Below the pieces are notes generated by a model that worked only from the letters and a program-made list of their open reading frames with translations, was not told the origin of the DNA and did no database searches. Both the position numbers and the translations under genes were made by a program. Positions 43,837-52,580 of a stretch of DNA of 64,000 bases are shown one piece after another. Within the stretch, counting starts at the first letter, position 1. Every line of letters starts with the position of its first letter. The DNA is from Streptomyces sp. SLBN-118 (lineage in GTDB: Bacteria > Actinomycetota > Actinomycetes > Streptomycetales > Streptomycetaceae). The stretch is taken from NCBI RefSeq assembly GCF_006715635.1, contig NZ_VFNP01000002.1, positions 496,001 to 560,000 of the forward strand. The letters are read 5' to 3'.

Positions 43837-44078
43837 ATGAGGGTTTATGGTGCGACGGGCGGAGTGATATTACTGGCCGCGCCCGACTGCTTGCGCCGTG
43901 CTACCTTTGATCTCAGTTGCAGTTGTGGTTCCCAAAGACTTCAAGTGCCCGCTCCGGCATCAATGGCCGGAGCGTGCGCTTACGTATTGCCGGATGAATT
44001 TCCGGACGGGGCAATCATCAAGGCGACACGGAGCTCGCACAGTGCGAGCACCAAGCACTGCCCCGAAGGAGAAATGAC
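43837..44078 (+). promoter_or_regulatory. Structured leader of cspA
   Basis: The 319-base gap 43760-44078 has no gene. Its 3' part contains three short perfect hairpins in a row: GCTCCGGC/GCCGGAGC near 43953-43976, CCGGA/TCCGG near 43991-44006, and GCTCGCA/TGCGAGC near 44033-44049. GAAGGAG then precedes the cspA ATG. Long structured leaders govern cold-dependent translation of cspA genes in other bacteria, so a similar role is likely; no start point of transcription is assigned. Confidence 0.55.
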
Positions 44079-44282
44079 ATGGCTACTGGCACCGTCAAGT
44101 GGTTCAACGCAGAAAAGGGCTTCGGCTTCATCGAGCAGGAGGGTGGCGGCCCCGACGTCTTCGCCCACTACTCGAACATCGCCACCTCCGGCTTCCGTGA
44201 GCTTCAGGAAGGCCAGAAGGTGAACTTCGATGTCACGCAGGGCCAGAAGGGCCCGCAGGCCGAGAACATCGTTCCCGCCTGA
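44079..44282 (+). CDS. cspA: Cold-shock protein, CspA family
   Basis: 67 residues with both RNA-binding motifs: [10 protein letters not shown] (RNP1) and VFAHYSNI (RNP2-like; VFVHxS with Val to Ala). It melts RNA structures and is usually abundant. The length and spacing are standard for streptomycetes (SCO5921-like position beside a DEAD-box helicase). A strong terminator follows 18 bases after the stop codon. Confidence 0.95.
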   Translation: MATGTVKWFNAEKGFGFIEQEGGGPDVFAHYSNIATSGFRELQEGQKVNFDVTQGQKGPQAENIVPA

Positions 44283-44300
44283 CGCTGACACGCACAACGC

Positions 44301-44345
44301 AGCTGGGGCCCGCACCTTGGGGTGCGGGCCCCAGCTCGTTGCTTT
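44301..44345 (+). terminator. Rho-independent terminator after cspA
   Basis: A perfect 16-bp stem (AGCTGGGGCCCGCACC and GGTGCGGGCCCCAGCT) with the 4-base loop TTGG is followed by CGTTGCTTTT, a T-rich tract. Confidence 0.92.
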
Positions 44346-44608
44346 TCCGAGTTTCGGCCAGGCCGCAGTGACGTCAAACGCGGCGAGACGTCATACGTTT
44401 TCACGCCTCAGGGCGGTCGATCCGCCCCCCTGCCCCTGCCTGACACAGGTCCGCCCGATCACCCATGATTCGGCATCGCAGCCGCTCCGGCGCATGTCAG
44501 TCATCTGACGTAACGGCCCCGCCGCTTTTCCGGCGGCCGTACTTCGTCTTCGTTTTCACTCCGGCTCGTTCTTGCGATTCCCTTGGCTGCTCATGTTTGC
44601 CGGGAACC

Positions 44609-44631
44609 CCTCGATACGTGCCGCATCGAGG
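44609..44631 (+). promoter_or_regulatory. Hairpin that sequesters the ribosome-binding site of the DEAD-box helicase gene
   Basis: CCTCGAT (44609-44615), a 9-base loop, and ATCGAGG (44625-44631) form a perfect 7-bp stem whose 3' arm includes the GAGG of the GAGGAAGG ribosome-binding site 6-13 bases before the ATG at 44642. The surrounding 300-base leader (44346-44641) has no gene. This could be a temperature- or RNA-chaperone-sensitive switch. Structure is predicted by eye. Confidence 0.55.
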
Positions 44632-44641
44632 AAGGTTCTGC

Positions 44642-46186
44642 ATGAACCGCACAGCCCGTACGAACGACCGCTATTCACGCGCCCGCAAGGGAAACGCCGC
44701 TTCCGGCAGGAGCGGCGGCTTCCGTGCGCAGTCGCAGGGACGCCAGGGTGCTCCGGGCCGCTCGGCCGCCCCCAGCCGCTCCGGCGGCTACGGGCGCCGC
44801 CCCGCGGCACGCCAGGGAGAGTTCGCCCTGCCCGTCACCATCACCCCGGCGCTGCCCGGCGTCGAGGCCTTCGAGGACCTGGAGATGCCCGCACCCCTGC
44901 TGGCGGCGCTCCGCTCCGAGGGAGTGACCGTGCCGTTCCCGATCCAGGCGGCCACCCTGCCGAACACCCTGGCCGGCCGGGACGTGCTGGGCCGTGGACG
45001 CACCGGGTCCGGCAAGACCCTCGCGTTCGGCCTTGCGCTGCTGGCGCGGACCGAGGGAAGGCGCGCCGAGCCCCGGCAGCCGCTTGCCCTGGTCCTCGTT
45101 CCCACCCGCGAGCTGGCTCAGCAGGTCACCGACGCGCTCACCCCGTACGCCAGGTCGCTGAAGCTGCGACTGGCCACCGTGGTCGGCGGTATGTCGATCG
45201 GCCGCCAGGCCGGTGCGCTGCGCGGCGGGGCCGAGGTCGTCGTGGCAACCCCCGGTCGGCTCAAGGACCTCATCGAGCGCGGCGACTGCCGCCTGGACCG
45301 CGTCGGCATCACCGTGCTGGACGAGGCCGACCAGATGGCCGACATGGGCTTTATGCCGCAGGTCACCGAACTGCTCGACCAGGTACGCCCCGAGGGCCAG
45401 CGGATGCTCTTCTCCGCCACCCTCGACCGCAACGTCGACCTTCTGGTCCGCCGCTATCTGCACGACCCGGTGGTCCACTCCGTCGACCCGTCGGCAGGCG
45501 CGGTCACCACCATGGAGCACCACGTACTGCATGTCCACGGCGCCGACAAGCACGCCACCACCACCGAGATCGCTGCCCGCGACGGGCGAGTGATCATGTT
45601 CCTGGACACCAAGCACGCTGTGGACCAGCTCACCAAGCACCTCCTCAGCAGCGGCGTACGCGCCGCGGCCCTGCACGGCGGCAAGTCGCAGCCCCAGCGC
45701 AACCGGACCCTGGCCCAGTTCAAGACCGGTCATGTCACGGCACTGGTGGCCACCAATGTCGCGGCCCGCGGCATCCATGTCGACAACCTCGACCTCGTGG
45801 TCAATGTCGATCCCCCCAGCGACCACAAGGACTACCTGCACCGGGGCGGCCGCACCGCCCGCGCCGGTGAGTCGGGCAGCGTGGTCACGCTGGTCCTTCC
45901 CCATCAGCGCCGCGACATGACCCGCCTGATGGCGGACGCCGGCATCACCCCGCACATCGCCCAGGTGCGCTCCGGCGAGGCCGAACTGAGCCGTATCACC
46001 GGCGCCCAGGCGCCCTCGGGTGTTCCCGTCACCGTCAGCGCACCGGTGGCGGAGCGTGCGAAGAGCGGCTCCTCGTCCTCCCGCGGCAAGCGCAGCCGTC
46101 CCTCCCAGGCTCGCCGCACCCGCGCTGCGTCCCAGGGGCGGACAGGTACCTCGCAGCGCCCGTCCTCGTTCAAGAACGCCGCATGA
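44642..46186 (+). CDS. DEAD-box ATP-dependent RNA helicase
   Basis: 514 residues from the ATG at 44642 (GAGGAAGG upstream); an in-frame start 177 bases earlier would translate the leader. An Arg/Gly/Ser-rich tail of 60 residues precedes the helicase core: Q-motif VPFPIQAATL, motif I GRTGSGKTLAF, Ia PTRELAQQ, motif II DEAD, motif III SAT, IV IMFLDTK, V VATNVAARGIHV and VI HRGGRTARAG. The basic C-terminus (SSRGKRSRPSQARR) fits RNA binding. Homologues act in cold-adapted ribosome biogenesis and RNA decay. It lies in the cspA block as in other streptomycetes. Confidence 0.94.
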   Translation: MNRTARTNDRYSRARKGNAASGRSGGFRAQSQGRQGAPGRSAAPSRSGGYGRRPAARQGEFALPVTITPALPGVEAFEDLEMPAPLLAALRSEGVTVPFPIQAATLPNTLAGRDVLGRGRTGSGKTLAFGLALLARTEGRRAEPRQPLALVLVPTRELAQQVTDALTPYARSLKLRLATVVGGMSIGRQAGALRGGAEVVVATPGRLKDLIERGDCRLDRVGITVLDEADQMADMGFMPQVTELLDQVRPEGQRMLFSATLDRNVDLLVRRYLHDPVVHSVDPSAGAVTTMEHHVLHVHGADKHATTTEIAARDGRVIMFLDTKHAVDQLTKHLLSSGVRAAALHGGKSQPQRNRTLAQFKTGHVTALVATNVAARGIHVDNLDLVVNVDPPSDHKDYLHRGGRTARAGESGSVVTLVLPHQRRDMTRLMADAGITPHIAQVRSGEAELSRITGAQAPSGVPVTVSAPVAERAKSGSSSSRGKRSRPSQARRTRAASQGRTGTSQRPSSFKNAA

Positions 46187-46248
46187 CATCGCAGCCCGGC
46201 GCACGCCCGGCCGACTGATCCACGGAACACGACACGAAAGGTGTCCCT

Positions 46249-46647
46249 TTGACGCTGATTCTCACGCAGCCACGGCAGACGGACCGCACCAGACTGACCG
46301 CCGCCGACGCCATGACCTCACCGGGACCGCAGGTCGGCGACGACATGATCGTCGACGACGCACTCTCCGTTCTCATCGGCGCCGGCGTGGGGCACCTGAT
46401 CGTCCGCGGTGAGGACGATCGCTGTGCCGGTCTCGTCTCACGCACCCAGCTCACCGCGTACCGGGGCGGGTCCTGGTACACCGAGGACACGCGTTTGCGG
46501 GACATCGTCCACGACCGCGGACCCTTCACCCTGTCAGAGACCTCGCTGCCCGAGGCGGAGAACGCCATGCGGGCCCGAGCCCTCGGCACATCGCCCGTGG
46601 TGGACGAAGAGGGGTACATCCTCGGCGTCCTCGCCCTCGGAAGCTGA
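46249..46647 (+). CDS. CBS-domain protein
   Basis: 132 residues from a TTG at 46249 with GAAAGG upstream. Two CBS motifs form one Bateman module: DDALSVLIGAGVGHLIVRGEDDRCAGLVSR and LPEAENAMRARALGTSPVVDEEGYILGVLA (quoted here in part). It probably binds adenosyl ligands and regulates a partner; its place beside the helicase is conserved as the SCO5917-type gene. No catalytic domain. Confidence 0.85.
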   Translation: MTLILTQPRQTDRTRLTAADAMTSPGPQVGDDMIVDDALSVLIGAGVGHLIVRGEDDRCAGLVSRTQLTAYRGGSWYTEDTRLRDIVHDRGPFTLSETSLPEAENAMRARALGTSPVVDEEGYILGVLALGS

Positions 46648-46702
46648 TCTCCCCCTGGCCGGCATCCGTGTCCGCCCATCCCTCCAACCCTGTTGAGGCA
46701 CT

Positions 46703-47011
46703 ATGCGCTGCGTCATTGCCCGCTTCCCCTTCGACCTGGTCAAGAGTGACGTGCAGGAATCGATGAAGGGCATCAAGCCCGAACCCGTCACGGCCGAGTC
46801 AGTGACCATCGGCCGCCGCACGTTCCCCGTCAAGCAGGTAGGCGAGGTGATCACTGGTCAGGACCGCCGTGACTTCACCGCCGGCGAAGTCACCAGGGCC
46901 CTCACCCGGCTCGGCTTCACCTGCCATGCCGCCCCCGCACCCGTCCGGCCCCCCGTGCTCTCCGCGCTCGAATCGGCGTCCGCGCAGCTCGGAACAGCGC
47001 CGCACATGTGA
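46703..47011 (+). CDS. SCO5918-family small protein
   Basis: 102 residues. The N-terminus MRCVIARFPFDLVKSDV and the segment VTIGRRTFPVKQVGEVIT, followed by DRRDFTAGEVTRALTRLGF, match the small family found next to CBS and DEAD-box genes in streptomycetes. No fold or role is known. It is last in the block, 55 bases after the CBS gene, and a strong hairpin follows. Confidence 0.82.
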   Translation: MRCVIARFPFDLVKSDVQESMKGIKPEPVTAESVTIGRRTFPVKQVGEVITGQDRRDFTAGEVTRALTRLGFTCHAAPAPVRPPVLSALESASAQLGTAPHM

Positions 47012-47049
47012 CGGACAGCCGCCCGGCCAGAACCTTGACCGGGCTGCAC

Positions 47050-47084
47050 AGCGGGCCCCGACCGGCAACAGGTCGGGGCCCGCT
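47050..47084 (+). terminator. Stem-loop terminator between the cold-shock block and the phz operon
   Basis: A perfect 14-bp inverted repeat, AGCGGGCCCCGACC and GGTCGGGGCCCGCT, with a 7-base loop. It isolates the phenazine genes from upstream transcription, so the phz promoter must lie within 47085-47259. Confidence 0.87.
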
Positions 47085-47259
47085 GCTGTCTGCGCTCGAC
47101 CGGGGCGGGGAGCCCGGTGTCACGGCGTGGAGCGGCCCGCGGTCCACCGCGCCTCAGGCAGGCCCCGAGCAGGCGCCGAGCCGATCCCGAGTGCGCACCT
47201 GGACGATCGCGCTGACCGCCCGCTCACTGCGCCTGTCCACGTACCAAGGGGGAAGAGCC

Positions 47260-47748
47260 ATGTCCGACGCCGTCAGGACGCACGGTTTCACCGATGCGGC
47301 CGAACTGCGCCGCACCAACCGTTCCACCGTCGAGAAGTACATGCACACCACCGGCCCCGACCGGCTGCGCCGGCACGAACTGTTCACCCCGGACGGCAGC
47401 GGCGGACTGTGGACCACCGACAGCGGGGAACCGATCGTCATCGCCGGCCAGGACAGGCTGGCCGAGCATGCCGTCTGGTCGCTGGCCTGTTTCCCGGACT
47501 GGGAGTGGTACAACATCCAGATTTTCGAAACACAGGACCCGAACCGTTTCTGGGTCGAGTGCGAAGGCCGCGGAAAGATCCTCTTCCCCGGCTATCCGGA
47601 GGGCTACTACCACAACCACTTCCTGCACTCCTTCCTGCTCGACAACGGAAAGATCAAGCAGAACCGCGAGTTCATGAACCCCTGCGAGCAACTGCGCGCG
47701 CTCGGCGTCCCGGTGCCCCGGATCAAGCGCGAAGGAATTCCCACCTGA
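47260..47748 (+). CDS. phzB: PhzA/PhzB-family phenazine biosynthesis protein
   Basis: 162 residues, the normal length. Characteristic stretches are RRHELFTPDGSGGLWTT, WYNIQIFETQDPNRFWVE, FPGYPEGYYHNHFLHSF and the end VPVPRIKREGIPT. PhzA/B dimers catalyse or template condensation of two aminocyclohexenone molecules into the tricyclic phenazine scaffold. A single copy, not tandem A and B, is usual outside pseudomonads. ATG chosen at 47260 with GGGGGAAGAG upstream. Confidence 0.93.
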   Translation: MSDAVRTHGFTDAAELRRTNRSTVEKYMHTTGPDRLRRHELFTPDGSGGLWTTDSGEPIVIAGQDRLAEHAVWSLACFPDWEWYNIQIFETQDPNRFWVECEGRGKILFPGYPEGYYHNHFLHSFLLDNGKIKQNREFMNPCEQLRALGVPVPRIKREGIPT

Positions 47749-47776
47749 AGGCCGGCCGGGAACGAGGGGCGATGTG

Positions 47777-48991
47777 ATGGAAGACCTGCTGAGCGAGACC
47801 CGGTTCGGCAACGCGCTGCACCAGCCGCAGTGGAGCGACCCCGTACAAGCAAGACGACTGCGCCACGCCCTCGCCGCCCGCCCCGCGCTCGTGCGGCCCC
47901 AGGACCTGCGTACGCTCTCCGGTCTGCTGGCCCAGGTCGCGGCCGAACGGTGCCTGGTCGTGCAGTGCGGCGACTGCTCCGAGGACCCCGCAGAGTGCAC
48001 GCCCGCCCACGTCAGCCGTAAAATCGCCGTACTGGAACTGCTCGCCGGGACCCTGCGCATGGCCACCGCCCGGCCGGTTGTGCGTGTCGGCAGGATCGCG
48101 GGACAGTTCGCCAAGCCCCGTACCCACCGGACCGAGCAGGTCGGCGACCTCGAACTCCCCTCCTACCAGGGGCACATGGTCAACGGGCCGCAGCCGACGC
48201 CGGACAGCCGCAGGCCCGACCCCCTGCGCATCCTCACGGGCTACATGGCCGCGAGCGACATCATGTCCCACCTGGGCTGGGCGGCACCGCCCGGCAGCGC
48301 GCGCATCGATGCGCCCGTCTGGACCAGCCATGAAGCACTGCTCCTCGACTACGAAGTGCCCATGCTCCGCCGGGACGAAGCGGGCCGGCTGTATCTCGGC
48401 TCCACGCACTGGCCCTGGATCGGCGAGCGCACCCGTCAGGTGGACGGCGCGCATGTCGCGCTCCTCGCCGCCATCGCCAACCCGGTCGCCTGCAAAGTCG
48501 GCCCGACCATCAGCCCGGGCGAGCTACTCGGCCTGTGCGAACGCCTCGACCCTGAGCGACAGCCGGGCCGGCTCACCCTGATCGCCCGGATGGGCGCCGA
48601 CACCGTGGCCGATCGTCTGCCCGGTCTCGTCGCCGCGGTACGCGCCGCCGGCCACCCCGTCAGCTGGCTGACCGACCCGCTTCACGGCAACACCGTGCAG
48701 AGGACCGACGGCACCAAGACTCGCGTCGTCCAGCACGCGATCCGCGAAGTCGTCGCGTTCCGGCAGGCCGTCCGGGCCGGCGGAGGCATCGCCGGAGGAC
48801 TGCACCTGGAGACGACTCCGGACGCCGTCCTGGAGTGCGTCGGCGACGAAACCGACCTGGCCCGGACGGGCGAGCAGCACTCCACGAGCCTGTGCGACCC
48901 CCGCCTCAACCTCGACCAGGCCCTGTCCGTCGTCTCCGCCTTCTCCGCCCGCACGGAGTACGGCTCGCACCCGTTCGAGGAGGCTGCATGA
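47777..48991 (+). CDS. phzC: Type II DAHP synthase of the phenazine operon
   Basis: 404 residues from the ATG at 47777; a GTG one codon earlier is possible. The class II DAHP synthase signatures are present: VVQCGDCSEDP, RVGRIAGQFAKPRT, LPSYQGHMVNGPQP, YLGSTHWPWIGERTR, NPVACKVGPTISP and DPLHGNT. It condenses erythrose 4-phosphate and phosphoenolpyruvate, boosting shikimate flux. Overlaps nothing; 28 bases from phzB. Confidence 0.94.
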   Translation: MEDLLSETRFGNALHQPQWSDPVQARRLRHALAARPALVRPQDLRTLSGLLAQVAAERCLVVQCGDCSEDPAECTPAHVSRKIAVLELLAGTLRMATARPVVRVGRIAGQFAKPRTHRTEQVGDLELPSYQGHMVNGPQPTPDSRRPDPLRILTGYMAASDIMSHLGWAAPPGSARIDAPVWTSHEALLLDYEVPMLRRDEAGRLYLGSTHWPWIGERTRQVDGAHVALLAAIANPVACKVGPTISPGELLGLCERLDPERQPGRLTLIARMGADTVADRLPGLVAAVRAAGHPVSWLTDPLHGNTVQRTDGTKTRVVQHAIREVVAFRQAVRAGGGIAGGLHLETTPDAVLECVGDETDLARTGEQHSTSLCDPRLNLDQALSVVSAFSARTEYGSHPFEEAA

Positions 48992-49025
48992 GGACATCCG
49001 TGACCGGAACCAAGGAGGCCCTGGC

Positions 49026-50957
49026 ATGAGCACTTTGCTGGACCGGATCCTCCGCGATCCCCCACCCGCTTACGCCATCCTCCACCGCCCGCACACCACG
49101 GACCCCGGCCAACTGGACATCCTCACCGGCAACGTGACGCACCCGGTGACGCTGGCCCGGATCCCGCTCCCGCGCAGCGCACCCGCCGGCAGGGGCCGCC
49201 ACGAAACACTCGTACTCGTCCCCTACCGGCAGATCACCGAACGCGGATTCTCCTGCCACGACGACCACTCCCCGCTGATCTCGATGGCGGTGACCGAGCA
49301 GCAGACCATGCCGCTCGGAGCAGCGCTCGCCCGGCTGCCGGACGTCGCGACCTCCCTGTCGGGCGGGCACTTCGACAGCGAAGACGCCACCTACGCACAG
49401 ACCGTCAAACAGGTGATCACGGATGAGATCGGGACCGGCGCGGGGGCCAATTTCGTCATCCAGCGGTCGTTCGTGGCCGACATCACCGACTACGGGCCCC
49501 ACGGCGCCCTGGCCTTCTTCCGCCGACTGCTGGAGGGCGAGGAGGGTGCGTACTGGACCTTTGTCGTCCACACCGGCTCACGCACGTTCGTCGGGGCATC
49601 GCCGGAGCGGCACATCAGCGTACGAGGCGCGACAGCGGTGATGAACCCGATCAGCGGCACATACCGCTACCCGGCCGCAGGCCCCACCCTGGCCGGCGTC
49701 ATGGACTTCCTCGCCGACGCCAAGGAGAGCGACGAACTGTGCATGGTCGTCGACGAAGAACTCAAGATGATGGCCGGGATCTGCGAGCCGGGCATCAGCG
49801 TCCTGGGCCCGTATCTCAAGGAAATGGCGCGGCTCGCACACTCCGAGTACTACATCCGGGGGCGCACCGCGCGCGATGTGCGCACCATCCTGCGTGAGAC
49901 GCTGCTCGCGCCGACGGTGACAGGCGGCCCGCTGGAGAGCGCCTGCCGCGTCATCGCCCGATACGAGAAGCGGGGCCGCGGCTACTACAGCGGAATCGCC
50001 GCCCTCATCGGCCGCGACGAGCAGGGTGGCCGCATCCTGGACTCGGCGATCCTCATCCGCAGCGCCGACATCAGCGCGGCCGGGCGCGTGCGGATCGGGG
50101 TCGGATCGACGCTCGTACGCCATTCCGACCCGGGCACGGAGGCGGCCGAGACACGGGCCAAGGCGGCCGGGCTGATCGCCGCCCTGGAATCCGGACCCGC
50201 CACATCCCGCCCCACGCGCACCGGCGCCGCCACACAGTCCGGCACAGTCGTCTCCTACGCTGCGCATCCCAGCGTCCGCGCCGCACTTGAGCGCCGTAAC
50301 GACACCCTGGCATCCTTCTGGCTGCACCCGGGCGCCCCCGGGGACCAGTCGCCATCCGACCTGGCGGGACGCACCGCTCTGGTCATCGACATGGAGGACA
50401 CCTTCACCTCCATGATCGCCCATCAACTCCGTTCCCTCGGGCTGGTGGTGACCGTCCGCCGGTTCGATGAGGCACACACCTTCGACGGCTGCGACCTGGT
50501 GGTGCTGGGACCCGGACCCGGCGACCCCGCCGAGCGGGGCCACCCGCGCATGGAGGCCCTGCGCTCGGCGGTGCATTCGCTGCTGGCGCAGCGGCGGCCG
50601 TTCCTCGCCGTCTGCCTGAGCCATCAGGTCCTCAGTCTCCGGCTCGGCTTTTCTCTTCAGCGCCGCGATCATCCCAGCCAGGGCGCGCAGCACGAGATCG
50701 ACTTCTTCGGAGACCGGGTCCGGGCCGGTTTCTACAACACGTACGCCGCACACAGTCGCCATGACACCACGCACGTCGACGGTGTCGGCAGGGTGGACGT
50801 CTCTCGCGACCGGGCGAGCGGCGAGGTCCACGCGCTGCGCGGCCCGCACTTCACGTCGATGCAGTTCCACCCCGAGTCCGTACTCACCGAGCACGGAGTC
50901 CGCATCGTCGCACAGGCAGTTCGCCGGGCGATGCGCCCGGCCGCTGTGCCCGCCTGA
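49026..50957 (+). CDS. phzE: 2-amino-2-desoxyisochorismate (ADIC) synthase
   Basis: 643 residues, AAGGAGG upstream. Residues 1-410 form the chorismate-utilising MST domain (FVGASPERHISV, NPISGTYRYP, CMVVDEELKMMAGIC, GGPLESACRVI, YYSGIAALIG). Residues 440-640 form a glutamine amidotransferase domain (DLVVLGPGPGDP, nucleophile Cys in AVCLSHQVL, and FHPES). It makes ADIC from chorismate and glutamine. The next pathway gene, phzD, would be expected beside it; only 34 bases separate phzE from phzC and 42 from phzF, so there is no room for it. Confidence 0.94.
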   Translation: MSTLLDRILRDPPPAYAILHRPHTTDPGQLDILTGNVTHPVTLARIPLPRSAPAGRGRHETLVLVPYRQITERGFSCHDDHSPLISMAVTEQQTMPLGAALARLPDVATSLSGGHFDSEDATYAQTVKQVITDEIGTGAGANFVIQRSFVADITDYGPHGALAFFRRLLEGEEGAYWTFVVHTGSRTFVGASPERHISVRGATAVMNPISGTYRYPAAGPTLAGVMDFLADAKESDELCMVVDEELKMMAGICEPGISVLGPYLKEMARLAHSEYYIRGRTARDVRTILRETLLAPTVTGGPLESACRVIARYEKRGRGYYSGIAALIGRDEQGGRILDSAILIRSADISAAGRVRIGVGSTLVRHSDPGTEAAETRAKAAGLIAALESGPATSRPTRTGAATQSGTVVSYAAHPSVRAALERRNDTLASFWLHPGAPGDQSPSDLAGRTALVIDMEDTFTSMIAHQLRSLGLVVTVRRFDEAHTFDGCDLVVLGPGPGDPAERGHPRMEALRSAVHSLLAQRRPFLAVCLSHQVLSLRLGFSLQRRDHPSQGAQHEIDFFGDRVRAGFYNTYAAHSRHDTTHVDGVGRVDVSRDRASGEVHALRGPHFTSMQFHPESVLTEHGVRIVAQAVRRAMRPAAVPA

Positions 50958-50999
50958 CCCCCGAAGCCGCTGTTCCCGGCGGTGAATTGGAGACATCGG

Positions 51000-51836
51000 A
51001 TGCACCCCTACGTCGTGGTGGACGTCTTCGCCCGAGAACGCCTGCTCGGCAACCCCGTGGCAGTCTTCTTCGACAGTGACGACCTCGGCCCGGAGGTCAT
51101 GCAGCGCATCGCACGCGAAATGAACCTGTCCGAGACCACCTTCGTCCTGCGTCCGCGTCAGGGCGGCGACGCCCGGATCCGTATCTTCACGCCGGTCAAC
51201 GAGCTGCCGTTCGCCGGGCATCCGCTGCTGGGAACGGCGCTCGCGCTGGCCCGCCGGATCCCGGGCGACCGGCTCCGGCTTGAGACCGCGGTGAGCGTCA
51301 TCCCGTTCGAACTGGACCGCACGGACGGGCCGGTGGTCACGGCCCGGATGCAACAGCCGCTGCCCACCTGGGAACCCTTCGACCGGACCGGGGAACTTCT
51401 CGAAGCGCTGGGTGTACCCGCCTCGACGCTTCCCGTGGAGATCTACCGCAACGGGCCCCGCCACGTGTTCGTCGGCCTGGACAGCGTGAGCGCACTGTCC
51501 GCGCTGGATCCCGACCACCGCGCGCTGGCAGCCTTCGAGGACATGGCGACCAACTGCTTCGCCGGTCACGGCGCACACTGGCGCAGCCGTATGTTCTCTC
51601 CTGCCTACGGAGTGACCGAGGACGCCGCCACGGGCTCCGCCGCGGGCCCGCTGGTCGTCCACCTCCTGCGGCACGGCGCCCTCACCCGCGGTCGCTGCAT
51701 CGAGATCCTGCAGGGCGTCGAGATGGGCCGCCCGTCCCGCATGCTCGCCCGCGCCGAAGGCGTCGGAGCCCACATCGAGTCCGTCGAGGTCGGCGGCGAA
51801 GGCGTGATCACAGCCCAGGGGACCCTCCATGTCTGA
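51000..51836 (+). CDS. phzF: DHHA isomerase
   Basis: 278 residues from the ATG at 51000; an earlier start 6 codons up lacks a ribosome-binding site. The PhzF/DapF-like fold shows catalytic Glu in NLSETTFVL, PVNELPFAGHPLLGT, and GVTEDAATGSAAGPL. It isomerises trans-2,3-dihydro-3-hydroxyanthranilate to the ketone that condenses. The last 8 bases overlap the phzG start. Confidence 0.93.
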   Translation: MHPYVVVDVFARERLLGNPVAVFFDSDDLGPEVMQRIAREMNLSETTFVLRPRQGGDARIRIFTPVNELPFAGHPLLGTALALARRIPGDRLRLETAVSVIPFELDRTDGPVVTARMQQPLPTWEPFDRTGELLEALGVPASTLPVEIYRNGPRHVFVGLDSVSALSALDPDHRALAAFEDMATNCFAGHGAHWRSRMFSPAYGVTEDAATGSAAGPLVVHLLRHGALTRGRCIEILQGVEMGRPSRMLARAEGVGAHIESVEVGGEGVITAQGTLHV

Positions 51837-52494
51837 GCTGCCCATGAACGCGAGTCCCGGCATCCGGACCGGCTCGGAATCTCTTACGGCGACCGTCGAC
51901 ATCGCCTTTCCTGAGTATGCGGCGCCGCCGTCCGACCCGATCGCTCTGCTGCACAGCTGGCTCGATGATGCGCACGTCCACGGTGTACGTGAACCGAGAG
52001 CCCTGGCTCTGGCCACCGCCGACACCCAGCGCCGGACTTCCCTGCGCACCGTGGTCGTGGGCCGGCTCACCGAGTGCGGCCTGGTCTTCACCACCCACCG
52101 CACCAGCCGCAAGGCCCGCGAACTGCGGGCGAATCCCTGGGCCTCCGGCCTGCTCTACTGGCGCGAGACCAGCCGGCAGGTCAGCCTGAGCGGCCCGGTG
52201 CGGCAGCTGTCCGACGCCGATACCGAAGCCCTGTGGGCGGGGAGGCCGGTGTTCACCCACGCGATGACGACGGCATCACGCCAGAGCGAACCGCTGGACG
52301 ACGTGCCCGCCCTGCGCGCCCGCGCCCACGCCCTCGCCCAAGCGGGACCCCACCCACGCCCACTGACCTATGTCGCCCTCGAACTCGTCCCGCACGCCGT
52401 CGAGTTCTGGGCCAATGGCACCGACCGCCTCCACGAAAGACTCCGCTACGACCGCACACCGAACGGCTGGAACACCACTCGCCTTCAGCCCTGA
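51829..52494 (+). CDS. phzG: FMN-dependent oxidase PhzG (pyridoxamine-oxidase-like)
   Basis: 221 residues. The FMN-binding split barrel of PNPOx type is evident: REPRALALATAD, RRTSLRTVVVGRL, GLVFTTHRTSRKARELRANPWASGLLYW, and the terminal segment FWANGTDRLHERLRY. It oxidises dihydrophenazine intermediates. It begins inside the phzF coding end, is coupled to it, and ends the operon; no phenazine-modifying genes follow. Confidence 0.92.
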   Translation: MSELPMNASPGIRTGSESLTATVDIAFPEYAAPPSDPIALLHSWLDDAHVHGVREPRALALATADTQRRTSLRTVVVGRLTECGLVFTTHRTSRKARELRANPWASGLLYWRETSRQVSLSGPVRQLSDADTEALWAGRPVFTHAMTTASRQSEPLDDVPALRARAHALAQAGPHPRPLTYVALELVPHAVEFWANGTDRLHERLRYDRTPNGWNTTRLQP

Positions 52495-52580
52495 CGGGTC
52501 CGCCCTCCCCCACACCGCTGCGGGCGCAGCCGTAGGTCCGAAACCCGGGCCTGGTGCCCATGGGGCGACCGCAGCCCGGC

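Noticed and set aside
49578..52112. An 844-codon minus-strand frame across the phz operon
   Set aside because: Composition is Arg/Gly/Ala-rich low-complexity translation opposite phzE, phzF and phzG; no motif and no ribosome-binding site.
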